A DNA stretch of 64,000 nucleotides, taken from assembly GCF_900109225.1 (NCBI RefSeq), contig NZ_FNZK01000019.1, positions 46,222 to 110,221 of the forward strand, given 5' to 3'. Shown in pieces: positions 52,161 through 61,311 of the stretch (its first letter is position 1; each line of letters opens with the position of its first letter). The position numbers and the translations under genes are program-made. This DNA is from Propionispira arboris. GTDB taxonomy: Bacteria; Bacillota; Negativicutes; Selenomonadales; Selenomonadaceae. The notes below the pieces were generated by a model that did not search any database, was not told where the DNA came from, and saw only the letters and a program-made list of their open reading frames with translations.

Positions 52161-53042
52161 ATGCATATTAGACAGTTAGAATATTTTATTGCAGTAGCAG
52201 AAACACTTAATTTCACAAAAGCATCACAACGTTTTTTCATTTCACAAACAGCCGTAACGCAACAAATTAAAGCATTGGAAAAAGAAATGAATGTGATGCT
52301 TTTTCTTAGAAATAAACGACATGTAGAATTAACTCCCGCCGGGAAAGCATTTTTAACGGATGCCAAGGAAGTCGTGAGACACATTACTATTGCCATAGCA
52401 AAATCCACCTCCGTTTCTACTGGATTCATTGGTACACTTAAAATTGGAATTGTCAAAGATTATATGGATGTAGATCTTGTTGACTATATAAAACTATTTT
52501 ACAAAGAATATCCTAACATCGCATTTACATTTGTTCGAAACAATGTTGGCTATTTATATGATAGTCTTTTAAAGGGCAACTTGGATATTGTATTCAATGT
52601 TAAATTTAATTTAGAGAAATATTCACAAATTCAATACAGAACATTAAAAAAAGCTCCTTTACTTGTGATTCTACCACCGTCACATCCTCTTGCACATAAA
52701 ATCAGTCTCACCAGAAGTGACTTAAAAGAAGAAGCATTTATATTGATAGGTACGGAAGAAAACAATTTTGGAGAAAAAGATAGTATCTTAAAGGGATTCC
52801 TTGAATCTGGTTATCTCCCCAACAACAGACAGTATGTAGAAGATGTTGAAACTATCCTAATTATGGTAGCATCTAATATGGGAATTGCCTTAGTACCTTC
52901 ATATGCCCTTCCCTTGCAGAACTTTGCGGGAAGAATTATCTCGGTTCCTATATTGGGAGATGAAGAAAGAGTGGAAATAGTTTCTGCCTGGGACAAAAGC
53001 AACAACAATCCCTCACTCACTAAATTCCTGGCAAACTTATAA
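52161..53042 (+). CDS. LysR family transcriptional regulator
   Basis: 293 residues. HTH at about 1-60 (MHIRQLEYFIAVAETLNFTKAS, FFISQTAVTQQIKALE), effector domain from about 90 on (LKIGIVKDYMDVD, PLLVILPPSHPLAH). Divergent from the ene-reductase/PhlG-like operon, thus its likely activator with a phenolic effector (inferred). GAGGGAGG precedes the ATG. Confidence 0.92.
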   Translation: MHIRQLEYFIAVAETLNFTKASQRFFISQTAVTQQIKALEKEMNVMLFLRNKRHVELTPAGKAFLTDAKEVVRHITIAIAKSTSVSTGFIGTLKIGIVKDYMDVDLVDYIKLFYKEYPNIAFTFVRNNVGYLYDSLLKGNLDIVFNVKFNLEKYSQIQYRTLKKAPLLVILPPSHPLAHKISLTRSDLKEEAFILIGTEENNFGEKDSILKGFLESGYLPNNRQYVEDVETILIMVASNMGIALVPSYALPLQNFAGRIISVPILGDEERVEIVSAWDKSNNNPSLTKFLANL

Positions 53043-53083
53043 AATCTAAAAATGCATCTTCAAAATTATTATTGTTTCGTAAA

Positions 53084-53138
53084 CGTCAAAAATGCCGTTA
53101 CCTTGACAACATGTCAGTTGGTAACGGCATTTTTGACG
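53084..53138. terminator. Bidirectional terminator
   Basis: 19-bp perfect arms (53084-53102 with 53120-53138) and a loop that folds again (TGACA/TGTCA), between convergent lysR and the esterase gene. Confidence 0.85.
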
Positions 53139-53215
53139 CTTACTGTTTTCTTATATCAAGCATGACATAACAACCCATGAAGCTTTTAAGTATAAGTCAA
53201 AAATAGGTATTTTAA

Positions 53216-54148
53216 TTATTGGTCTTCAGCAATCAATTTTGCTGCTACCGCACCCATTTCAGCCTCATTGTGTCCAACACCAGGCACCGTAATTAGCTGC
53301 CAATGAAACGGCACACCCATTTGTGCTGCTTTTTTCTGTGCTAGTGCAAAAAATTCATTTCCACGTTCAAAGCGGTTTGCCCCCTGTGCATCTGCCAGCG
53401 GAGTATGCCGAAGGTTAGCATTTGACTTCGTATCAGCCTCACCTAATAAAATTGTAACGGGCTTAGCAAAAGCTGCCTTCAAATCAGCTACATTCAGTGG
53501 CAGCCCTTTAACTCCATAAGGGAACGCGACCTGGGAATCTGGCATTGTATACCAGCCAGAATTAGCAGCGATGATTTTTTTTGCTTTTGTTTCTTTATTA
53601 AGAAGCACATATCTATGAACCATTTGCGATCCAGCCGAATGGGAATATAGTGCAAAATTTTCACCAGCAGCTCCTGACCGTATCTTTGCCTGGTCAAAAA
53701 TTCGGTCAATCACTGGAAAAATCCAATTTTCTTTCGGCTGCAAATTGCCTGTTTCGTCATCCGTATCTGAAACATTTCCTGTATTATAGTAACGCACACC
53801 CGGATACTTAGATTCAGAGAACTCCGGGCATACTACCAATAGATTATATTGGTCAGCATACTGAATCCAATCATCACGATAATCTTGTGCATTACGCTTA
53901 AACCCATGCATTACAACAACAATCGGTCGATCTGCTGTCCAATTGGCTGGGCGATAATAAAAAGCCCTCAGATCATCATTCGTTGCACCTGTAGGTTCCG
54001 ACATTGAAAATGCCCCTGATCCAATGCTTATTGTTTCAACTTTTTCAAAACCAGCAGCACCACAGCCAGCACTTTGCAACAAAAAAAACAGACAAATAAG
54101 CAACACACTTGAGTTTAAAAATTTATGTTTCAACTGAAATTCCTCCAT
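53216..54148 (-). CDS. Alpha/beta hydrolase lipoprotein (esterase/depolymerase-like)
   Basis: 310 residues. Lipoprotein signal with lipobox LQSAGC (cysteine near residue 29). Alpha/beta-hydrolase parts: oxyanion strand VVMHGFKRNAQDY, nucleophile serine in YSHSAGSQ, acid in LLGEADTKS, histidine in VPGVGHNEAE. The nearest general group is the PHB-depolymerase/feruloyl-esterase-like family (LpqC-type), so a surface ester hydrolase for acylated polysaccharide or phenolic esters is possible. Encoded alone; a terminator separates it from the lysR gene. Confidence 0.8.
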   Translation of the reverse strand: MEEFQLKHKFLNSSVLLICLFFLLQSAGCGAAGFEKVETISIGSGAFSMSEPTGATNDDLRAFYYRPANWTADRPIVVVMHGFKRNAQDYRDDWIQYADQYNLLVVCPEFSESKYPGVRYYNTGNVSDTDDETGNLQPKENWIFPVIDRIFDQAKIRSGAAGENFALYSHSAGSQMVHRYVLLNKETKAKKIIAANSGWYTMPDSQVAFPYGVKGLPLNVADLKAAFAKPVTILLGEADTKSNANLRHTPLADAQGANRFERGNEFFALAQKKAAQMGVPFHWQLITVPGVGHNEAEMGAVAAKLIAEDQ

Positions 54149-54375
54149 ATATGATTTTTTCTAAAAAGTAGAATATATACCTATTATTCCAATCAAATTT
54201 GATAAATTTCTCTATATTGACAGCGCAAATTCATTCCTTTTTATATTCTGTTCTCTCTCAAAATAATTCCTCTTATATATATGACATTCGGACGGTTACC
54301 ATCCTAAAATATGTCTCTGCCAGAATCTTGGTTCGTTCCTTACACTAAACTTTGTGTTTACGTATTATATAATCG

Positions 54376-57312
54376 TCAAATTAAATTATTTTTAATACTA
54401 GCCATAAACTCCTCCACAGTTCTTGCACTATTAATATCATTTAATACATTCACATTATTAAGCAAGAAATATAATGTTTTAAATTCTTCTTTTTGGTATT
54501 GATTTAAGGCAAGCATAAAAACACTATCTATCTTATATCCCGGGTTCCATTCAATGGAGTCTTTTAAGGTCATCACTGCAATAACAGGTTTAATTATAAA
54601 TTCAGGATTGCCATGCGGTATTCCAACATTTTGAAAAACACTTTGTGCCAGTTTTTCTCTTTCATAAATCGATAAAATATATTGTTCACGGATATATCCT
54701 TTTGCGGCTAAGGCTTGTCCTAAAAAATTTAAAACGTCTTTTTTATTATTAAACTTCTGTTGCAGAAAAATTAAATCAGATGAAAAGAGCCGCACTAATG
54801 TCATTTGTTGTATTTTATTCTGTTTATTGTAAACCAAAGAAAAATCAATCAATTTTTTCAATTTTTCTATACCATCATGACGTATCATTTCCGTAGAAGA
54901 TATAAATGGAATTCCTGAAATAACCGGTCCCATTGTCCCAACAATAGCAATAATTCGATAAATCTCTTGTAATTTTCTCAAACGAACTTGAATATCCTCT
55001 TCGACTAATACTCCTAATGCAATAATATCTATACCATCCAATTTTTCTGGGATTGCTTTGCGAATATTATCCTCGATCCATTTTGCAGTTCCAATTCCAG
55101 TAAGACACATTGTTACAATCGCAGAAGGAGCATCTATTTTCCTATCAGTACCACAAATTTCTTCATCAACTTTAGAGAAGTCATATTTCAATGAATTTAC
55201 AATTTCGTCAATATCCATATTAGGAAGAAGTGCTTTACGAATAGCTTCCATCACCATTGGCGTATGTACTTTTATTACTGTACGCACCAAAATTCCAGTT
55301 TGATCGGTAATTAATTTACCAAATCCAACCAAAGATCCCATATCGGCAAGCAATAAAACACCTTTACCTCGATCAATTTGTTTTACTATGTCGATCGTCC
55401 GTTGTAAAGCCATTTCACAACTTTCTTCCAAAGGCATCTCCATAGCTCGCGCATATTCTACATTCAATAAACGATTGGCAACCTGAACCATTCCCTCTGC
55501 CACATGTCCATGTGACAGCACAAGCACACCCACATGAGCTTCTTCAAGCGAATCTTTTTTCGAATATGCTTTTAAATACATTGCAATAAATATTGTTTCA
55601 TCCTCAGGTAAAGAGATTTTTAAATTATAATTTGCTATTTTTACCATTTCTTGTGCAAGTGCATATTCCATAGGGTTTTCATCACATAATGTAGTTAACT
55701 GATAATTTACAATGTTAGAAGCTGGCATTCTTTGACGTTCAAAAAGCGTACCTAAATGCGTTGCCAAACAATATAAAAGACTATCATCGATATCTGGCAT
55801 TTTACGTTTTGCAAAATTAATCATTTTTTCAACTACACAAATAATTTCTACTGATACAATTTTTTCTAAATCTTGTCGTGCTAAGTTGTTTTTTCGTTGT
55901 TGTGTTTGTTTGATAAATTGCCGCATTTTCACTTCTAACTCTTCACTTATAATACGGTTAATAACCGCATTTTCTATGCCCTGATTTTCCATGTTAATAT
56001 AACTATTTTCAATTTCTTGATAAATGTCAGTTGGATATAAATAGGTAGTCTGAATTAAATCTAATTTAGATTGATCATTTGGAGCAAATTCCAAATCTCC
56101 TTGCAACATTAAAATTTTTTCTATTGAAGTTCTTTTTTCGCCAAGACTAAGTAACCCGCGAACAACCTGCTGACGCAAATCACTGATTTCTATTTTTAAA
56201 GCAGGTTCTTTTTTTGTCATATGCCGCAAGAAGGACCGTGCACAGGCGACTTGAATATCAGAATACAGCTGACCAATATTCCCCGGACAAGTATATATTA
56301 ACAGAGCAACAACAACATTATAAGACACTTGCACTTTCAAATGCAATCGATTAGCCTCTTCTCGCATAAATGCACCAATGATTTGCAAACGTTCTTCCAT
56401 TGGACGCTGTTCTAAAGATGGCAGCTCAATGAGCATAGGAATTCGACGTCGAAACTGTAAGAGTAAAAAAGATTCCACATTTTCTGTTGTTGCGGCAATT
56501 AACATTAACGAGATATTTCTAAAGTTATCATTTTCACCTAATCTTCTGAATTTTCCTTTATCAATTAAATAATACAGCATTTCCTGTCCTTCTGGTGATA
56601 AACGATGAATTTCATCCAAAAAAAGTATTCCATTATTCGCTTTTTCAACTAAACCAGCCCGATCGGTATCCGCACCAGTAAATGCCCCTTTTACATAGCC
56701 AAACAACTGTGACATTAAAAGTTGTGGCGTTTCAGCATAATCAGCACAATTAAATACAACAAACGGAAAGATTCTTTCATCGTGTCCAGATTCAAGCGCA
56801 AATTTATACATGCAATGTGCTAATTCGCTTTTTCCTACACCCGTAGCTCCAACAATTAATGTATGCAAACCTTTAGGAGGATACAAAATGGAAGCCTTAG
56901 CCAGTTCCACCTGAGACCTTAAACTTCCATCACTGCCAATAATAGCTTCGAATGCATTTTGTTTAGGAATAACTTCCGATTCTAAAACAACAGGCTCTTT
57001 CCCGTGCTTTTTGATAATTTGATTTTTAAATTGCTTAAATATTTCACCCACTGCATGCCGAGAAATATTATATCCTTCGTCATTTATTTTTTTTGTCAAT
57101 GCTCGTTCTGATAACTCGGGGGTCTCTTGTAAAATTTTTTCTATTGTCATGAATAATTCATCGCGCATTCTTTTACGAGAATTTTCAATACCAAGCGAAT
57201 TGCGAATTTTTATAACATCTATACGTGTAACATGTAAAATGTTTGCAAGTGCTTCATCCGTAAAAGGATTTTTTTTATCTTCATTTGCAATTATTTTTAT
57301 TAACTCTTCCAT
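54376..57312 (-). CDS. Sigma54-dependent, PRD-containing PTS regulator (LevR/DgaR-like)
   Basis: 978 residues from the ATG at 57312. In order: HTH region (about 1-110), AAA+ domain (about 130-400) with GATGVGKSE and the sigma54-contact loop GAFTGA, PRD (about 460-570; ATHLGTLFERQ), EIIA-Man-like domain (about 590-700; VLSHGHVAEG with its histidine), EIIB-Gat-like domain (about 735-830; cysteine in MCLTGIGTA) and a C-terminal EIIA-Fru/Ntr-like domain (about 850-978; GIPHGNPEF with its histidine). Phosphorylation by HPr and EIIB tunes such activators. Probable activator of the PTS operon at 59118, which has a -24/-12 promoter. Confidence 0.9.
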   Translation of the reverse strand: MEELIKIIANEDKKNPFTDEALANILHVTRIDVIKIRNSLGIENSRKRMRDELFMTIEKILQETPELSERALTKKINDEGYNISRHAVGEIFKQFKNQIIKKHGKEPVVLESEVIPKQNAFEAIIGSDGSLRSQVELAKASILYPPKGLHTLIVGATGVGKSELAHCMYKFALESGHDERIFPFVVFNCADYAETPQLLMSQLFGYVKGAFTGADTDRAGLVEKANNGILFLDEIHRLSPEGQEMLYYLIDKGKFRRLGENDNFRNISLMLIAATTENVESFLLLQFRRRIPMLIELPSLEQRPMEERLQIIGAFMREEANRLHLKVQVSYNVVVALLIYTCPGNIGQLYSDIQVACARSFLRHMTKKEPALKIEISDLRQQVVRGLLSLGEKRTSIEKILMLQGDLEFAPNDQSKLDLIQTTYLYPTDIYQEIENSYINMENQGIENAVINRIISEELEVKMRQFIKQTQQRKNNLARQDLEKIVSVEIICVVEKMINFAKRKMPDIDDSLLYCLATHLGTLFERQRMPASNIVNYQLTTLCDENPMEYALAQEMVKIANYNLKISLPEDETIFIAMYLKAYSKKDSLEEAHVGVLVLSHGHVAEGMVQVANRLLNVEYARAMEMPLEESCEMALQRTIDIVKQIDRGKGVLLLADMGSLVGFGKLITDQTGILVRTVIKVHTPMVMEAIRKALLPNMDIDEIVNSLKYDFSKVDEEICGTDRKIDAPSAIVTMCLTGIGTAKWIEDNIRKAIPEKLDGIDIIALGVLVEEDIQVRLRKLQEIYRIIAIVGTMGPVISGIPFISSTEMIRHDGIEKLKKLIDFSLVYNKQNKIQQMTLVRLFSSDLIFLQQKFNNKKDVLNFLGQALAAKGYIREQYILSIYEREKLAQSVFQNVGIPHGNPEFIIKPVIAVMTLKDSIEWNPGYKIDSVFMLALNQYQKEEFKTLYFLLNNVNVLNDINSARTVEEFMASIKNNLI

Positions 57313-57418
57313 TAATTTCACCGTCCAATGAATCTTAATATAGCCAAAAGATAACAGCTGTAATATAACATTTCCAATCTACTATGTATAGTCCATCTTC
57401 TCATAAAATAAACCAAGA

Positions 57419-57438
57419 CCGCCTGCAAAAACAGGCGG
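57419..57438 (-). terminator. Hairpin past the GpsA-like gene
   Basis: CCGCCTG, 6-nt loop, CAGGCGG; the only GC-rich hairpin between the two minus-strand genes. The T-tract after it on the minus strand is interrupted, so termination may be partial. Confidence 0.5.
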
Positions 57439-57547
57439 CTCTGTTATATTAAAACAATGCAGATTTCTTATTTTTATAAATCTAATATGATGGAAACATC
57501 ACCAAAAGGCTGCTCCTAAATTGGAAAAGCTCATAAATTTTATATTC

Positions 57548-58612
57548 TCAACTATATGCACCCGTACATTCTTGCAGAAGCAACTCAACACTTTTATATG
57601 CTGGTGCATCTTCATAAAGAATTTCATATAATCCTTTCAGTAAAGGTAGGCGTTCTATTTGTAATTTACCTTGCTTCGCTAATTCTTTTGCAACTAAATA
57701 CCCAAAGTTGATTGCTGGATAGCCTTCAACTGTGATACCTTCATCTTTCATTTTTGCAATTGCCTGACTGGCACTCAACCCGCTGCCAATGGCTTCCCCC
57801 AGCATACGATTCCGTCCAGCTTCACCAGTCAACTCTAAATCTCCCGCGCCCGGCAGACCATAAACAGGAGCCAGAGTTCCACCTAATGCTGTCGCCAATA
57901 TTGCCATTTCAGATAATGCAAAAGTAAAAAGTGCACCTTTTGTATTTTTATGAAGATATCCTTTTTCTCTCTTAAAAAAGCCTTCTGCCATTCCCAACCC
58001 AACGCAATAAGCATTTTTCATGGCCGCACAAAGTTCTGTACTAATCACATCAGTTGTCACATCAACTCTATATACATTCGTCATCGCTGCTTTTTGCATA
58101 CTTTTTGCCGCTTCAATATTGGTACTTGCATAGGTGACAGACGTTGGTACTTCCCATAATACTTCAATTGCTTTGCACGGACCTGCAACAAACACAAAAG
58201 GAATTTTATCCTTAAGAACCTCGGGTACACGTTCCTTTAAGATTTCCGGTAAAAGCACAATATTGCCATTATGATCAGAATTAAAACCCTTTGTTACACT
58301 ACCGACAATCATACCTGGCTGCAGATATAAAACAACCTGTTCAAAAACATCACCTAACGCATCGGACGTGATCGCCATAATTACAATATCAGCACCATCA
58401 ATAGCCTCTTTCATTTGAGTACTATAAAAAGTTTTTACATCTTTCAGTAAAGGAAATTTATGTTTAGGATGATTTTCCCCTGCTTTTAAAGCATCAATAA
58501 TTTCATCGTCCAAAGGAGAACCCCATAGTCTAACTTCATTTCCATTTCTCGTTAGTGGCATAACTAATGCACTGCCCATTGCACCTGCACCAATAATAGT
58601 GATCTTTGCCAT
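57548..58612 (-). CDS. GpsA-like NAD(P)-dependent glycerol-3-phosphate (or polyol-phosphate) dehydrogenase
   Basis: 354 residues. Rossmann motif IGAGAMGSAL (about 5-14), then the GpsA positions in altered form: AGPCKAIEV (for SGPSFAxEV), VPTSVTYAS, AMKNAYCVGLGMAEG (catalytic lysine) and GAGDLELTGEAGRNRMLG. The variant residues and the PTS context suggest a paralogue with a different sugar- or polyol-phosphate substrate rather than the phospholipid-synthesis enzyme, but a true glycerol-3-phosphate dehydrogenase is not excluded. Divergent from the PTS operon. Confidence 0.82.
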   Translation of the reverse strand: MAKITIIGAGAMGSALVMPLTRNGNEVRLWGSPLDDEIIDALKAGENHPKHKFPLLKDVKTFYSTQMKEAIDGADIVIMAITSDALGDVFEQVVLYLQPGMIVGSVTKGFNSDHNGNIVLLPEILKERVPEVLKDKIPFVFVAGPCKAIEVLWEVPTSVTYASTNIEAAKSMQKAAMTNVYRVDVTTDVISTELCAAMKNAYCVGLGMAEGFFKREKGYLHKNTKGALFTFALSEMAILATALGGTLAPVYGLPGAGDLELTGEAGRNRMLGEAIGSGLSASQAIAKMKDEGITVEGYPAINFGYLVAKELAKQGKLQIERLPLLKGLYEILYEDAPAYKSVELLLQECTGAYS

Positions 58613-58675
58613 AATCTATACACTCCTTAAATTTTATTTATAGATATTTACGGCGAAATAAAAAACGATACTGTT

Positions 58676-58723
58676 CTATTGAATTCATTTGCATTATACC
58701 ATAAATAAAAACGAATTCAATAG
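58676..58723 (-). promoter_or_regulatory. Promoter of the GpsA-like gene with paired GAATTCAATAG boxes
   Basis: Minus strand TTGAAT (58720-58715), 16-nt spacer, TATAAT (58698-58693). An 11-bp box occurs inverted at 58676-58686 (CTATTGAATTC) and at 58713-58723 (GAATTCAATAG): one covers the -35, the other lies just past the -10, as for a repressor. A third copy is at 58959-58969. Confidence 0.55.
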
Positions 58724-58729
58724 CAAAAG

Positions 58730-58764
58730 ATAGTAAAGGATAATTTTTTGTTATCTTTTACTAT
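58730..58764. promoter_or_regulatory. 14-bp inverted repeat, candidate upstream activator site
   Basis: ATAGTAAAGGATAA (58730-58743) and TTATCTTTTACTAT (58751-58764), one mismatch, 7-nt spacer. It lies about 145-175 bp before the -24/-12 promoter, a normal distance for sigma54 activator binding. Confidence 0.5.
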
Positions 58765-58905
58765 ACAAAAATGGTACTTTTTGTTGTTATTCTTCTTTTT
58801 TTGGTTAACTTTGTCTGTCATCTCTATATCTAAAAATACTTTTTTTTTCAAAAATAGTTGAATTTATTGATTCCAATACTTATGAAAACATATCATCCCA
58901 GCATT

Positions 58906-58920
58906 TGGCATGTAACTTGC
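58906..58920 (+). promoter_or_regulatory. Sigma54 (-24/-12) promoter of the galactitol-type PTS operon
   Basis: TGGCATG-TAAC-TTGC: GG at 58907-58908 and GC at 58919-58920, spaced correctly, one base from the TGGCACG-N4-TTGC consensus. A GAATTCAATAG box follows at 58959-58969. The leader to the first start codon is about 190 nt. Confidence 0.75.
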
Positions 58921-59117
58921 TTATATATAATTGAGCGAGATATAAATTATACTGTTTTGAATTCAATAGCAATTCTAAAAATTACTTTAGAATAAAAAAG
59001 GAGGTAATAATCCAATATAAACCATAATAAAGATCCGATCTAAGGAGTGTAATAATCTAAATTAAACCACAATGAAAAATATAATCTCATTAATTCTAAA
59101 TATGTAGGTGAAAAACA

Positions 59118-59585
59118 ATGGAAAAAATCTTTAAATTTGACGAAACCGTCATACGCGTAGGAATTGAATCAGTTGATTGTTATGATGCCTTAGATCAGTT
59201 GGCAAATACGCTTTGTAATGCAGGATATGTAAAAAGAAGTTATGTAGAAGCCATTATCGCCAGAGAAAAAATTTTCCCAACAGGTCTTCCCACCGGTAAA
59301 TATGGTGTAGCAATTCCCCATGCCGATATATGTCACGTAAACTCGTCCATGATTGCAATTGGTATTCTAAAAGACCCTGTAGAGTTTAAAAATATGGGGA
59401 ATATTGAAGATACTGTATCTACAAAAATTATTTTTATGCTAGCAATGAATAACAGTGAAAATCAAGTAAAGCTCTTATCTGCATTTATGGGTAATTTACA
59501 AGATCAAGAATTACTTAAAAATTTAGCTGAAGCCAAAAATGTTCATTCCGTTATAAAATTAATCGATGGTAAAATTAAATTTTAA
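59118..59585 (+). CDS. PTS EIIA component, galactitol/fructose type
   Basis: 155 residues, the size of a free EIIA-Gat/Fru domain. Phospho-histidine is in AIPHADICH (about residue 70), preceded by FPTGLPTGKYG. Passes phosphate from HPr to the EIIB at 59616. Start supported by TAGGTG about 10 nt upstream. First gene of the sigma54-driven operon. Confidence 0.9.
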   Translation: MEKIFKFDETVIRVGIESVDCYDALDQLANTLCNAGYVKRSYVEAIIAREKIFPTGLPTGKYGVAIPHADICHVNSSMIAIGILKDPVEFKNMGNIEDTVSTKIIFMLAMNNSENQVKLLSAFMGNLQDQELLKNLAEAKNVHSVIKLIDGKIKF

Positions 59586-59615
59586 TATGTAACACAATCG
59601 AGAGGATGTAAAATT

Positions 59616-59918
59616 ATGGTATATAAAGTATTAACAGTATGCGGAACCGGAATTGCAACATCCACCGTGGCCGCTGAAAAATGTAAACAATTATTATTAG
59701 AAAGAGGTCTATCTATAAATGCTATAGAGTGTAAAGTGTCCGAAATCGAAGGGAAAATTTCGGTTTTTCAGCCTCATGTTATAGTTCCTACAACAATAGT
59801 ATCTGATAATAAACTTTGTGGAATAAAAAAATTTCCTGGTCTTCCTTTCATAACAGGCATTGGCATGGACAAAGCCGCTGATGAAATAGCTGAATATTTA
59901 AAATCTATTAAAGAATAA
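59616..59918 (+). CDS. PTS EIIB component, galactitol type
   Basis: 100 residues. The phospho-cysteine is C9 in TVCGTGIATST, the standard IIB-Gat P-loop. The rest is a small Rossmann-like domain. GAGAGGATG precedes the start. Encoded 30 bp after EIIA. Confidence 0.92.
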   Translation: MVYKVLTVCGTGIATSTVAAEKCKQLLLERGLSINAIECKVSEIEGKISVFQPHVIVPTTIVSDNKLCGIKKFPGLPFITGIGMDKAADEIAEYLKSIKE

Positions 59919-59972
59919 ATATATACAATAAAGTACTGAATATAACAAAATAAAAAAGCGAGGTTTAAATTT

Positions 59973-61223
59973 ATGGAAATTATACAATTTATATTAGATT
60001 TAGGTCCCACCGTAATGATGCCAATTATTATTTTGATTCTTGGGGTTATATTAGGACAAAGTTTTCCAAAAGCTTTACGTTCCGGTTTGACTGTCGGCAT
60101 GGGATTTGCCGGTATATTTCTTGTTATTGGCTTATTAACAACAAACCTTTCACCAGCTGCAAAAGCAATGGTTACAAATTTTGGACTGCATTTGGATGTA
60201 ATGGACGTTGGCTGGCCAATCCATGCAGCAATCAGCTTCGGTACACCGATTGTCCCTGCAGTATTCCTTTTAGGATTGGTAATTAACATTATTATGCTGT
60301 CCACTAATTTAACAAAAACAATGGATATAGATTTATGGAACTATTGGCATTTCATTTTTGGCGGTGCACTTGTTATGTATTTGACGCAAAGCGCAGTGCT
60401 TGGAATTATTGCTTCTGGTATTACCATTATTTGTGTTCTTAAACTAGCTGACTGGACGCAACCCTATGTGGAAAAAGTTTTTGGAATGCCCGGTATCTCA
60501 CTTCCCCATACAGAAACCGTAGGCTGGGCACCGCTTTGTATCTTCTTAAATAAAATTCTTGATAATATTCCTATAATTAATAAAATTGATATCAATCCTG
60601 AAAAAATCCAAAAAAGATTTGGCGTAATTGGTGAACCAATGTTTATCGGTGTTGTATTGGGGGCTGCCATTGGCGCACTTGCCGGCTATAAGCTCAATGC
60701 CATTATTCAATTGGGTGTAAATATGGGAGCGGTTATGTTCTTAATGCCAAGAATGTCTCGTATTTTAATGGAAGGATTAATGCCCCTTTCCGAAAGTGGT
60801 CGTGATTTTTTAAATAAAAAATTTCCTGGTAAAGAAGTATATATTGGTTTGGATGCCGCTGTCGTAATTGGTCATCCGTCCGTTTTGGCCGTTTGCCTGC
60901 TTATGATTCCGATTACCCTATTCCTTGCGGCAGTATTGCCTGGAAACAGAGTTCTTCCATTTACCGATTTAGCAGGGCTTCCTTTTTGCCTACTCTGGGC
61001 AGTTGGTGCTAGTAAAGGGAATGTGTTTAGAGGGTTAATTATCAGTTGTATCTTAATGGTAGGTATCTTATATATCGCAACAGATATTGCGAATGTAAGT
61101 ACCACTATGGCAAAAGCAGTCCACTTTCCTTTCCCTGAAGGAACACTATCCATCTCATCACTTGATGGTGGTTCTCACATCGTTCCTTATATTATCTACA
61201 AGATTGTTGAACTTTTCTATTAA
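59973..61223 (+). CDS. PTS EIIC component, galactitol (GatC) type
   Basis: 416 residues, about ten hydrophobic segments. GatC-type N-terminus (LDLGPTVMMPIIILILGVILG), LRSGLTVGMGFAGI and the HPSV/GLDAAVVIGHPS loop near residue 300 support sugar-alcohol transport. It imports and helps phosphorylate a polyol, such as galactitol, arabitol or fucitol; which one cannot be told. GCGAGG lies upstream of the ATG. Confidence 0.92.
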   Translation: MEIIQFILDLGPTVMMPIIILILGVILGQSFPKALRSGLTVGMGFAGIFLVIGLLTTNLSPAAKAMVTNFGLHLDVMDVGWPIHAAISFGTPIVPAVFLLGLVINIIMLSTNLTKTMDIDLWNYWHFIFGGALVMYLTQSAVLGIIASGITIICVLKLADWTQPYVEKVFGMPGISLPHTETVGWAPLCIFLNKILDNIPIINKIDINPEKIQKRFGVIGEPMFIGVVLGAAIGALAGYKLNAIIQLGVNMGAVMFLMPRMSRILMEGLMPLSESGRDFLNKKFPGKEVYIGLDAAVVIGHPSVLAVCLLMIPITLFLAAVLPGNRVLPFTDLAGLPFCLLWAVGASKGNVFRGLIISCILMVGILYIATDIANVSTTMAKAVHFPFPEGTLSISSLDGGSHIVPYIIYKIVELFY

Positions 61224-61311
61224 GAATCATAATTTTCAACAGTGCTAAATCAATAAATTTTTCTGTCTTTTCTGATTATTATCATCAAAAAGACAAGCAA
61301 GTGAGGGAAAA

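Noticed and set aside
52088..52456. 122-codon open frame on the minus strand over the LysR start
   Set aside because: Shadow of the lysR HTH region and would cross the operator.
59774..60304. 176-codon open frame on the minus strand over EIIB/EIIC
   Set aside because: Antisense to two clear PTS genes, no start signal, no recognisable motif.
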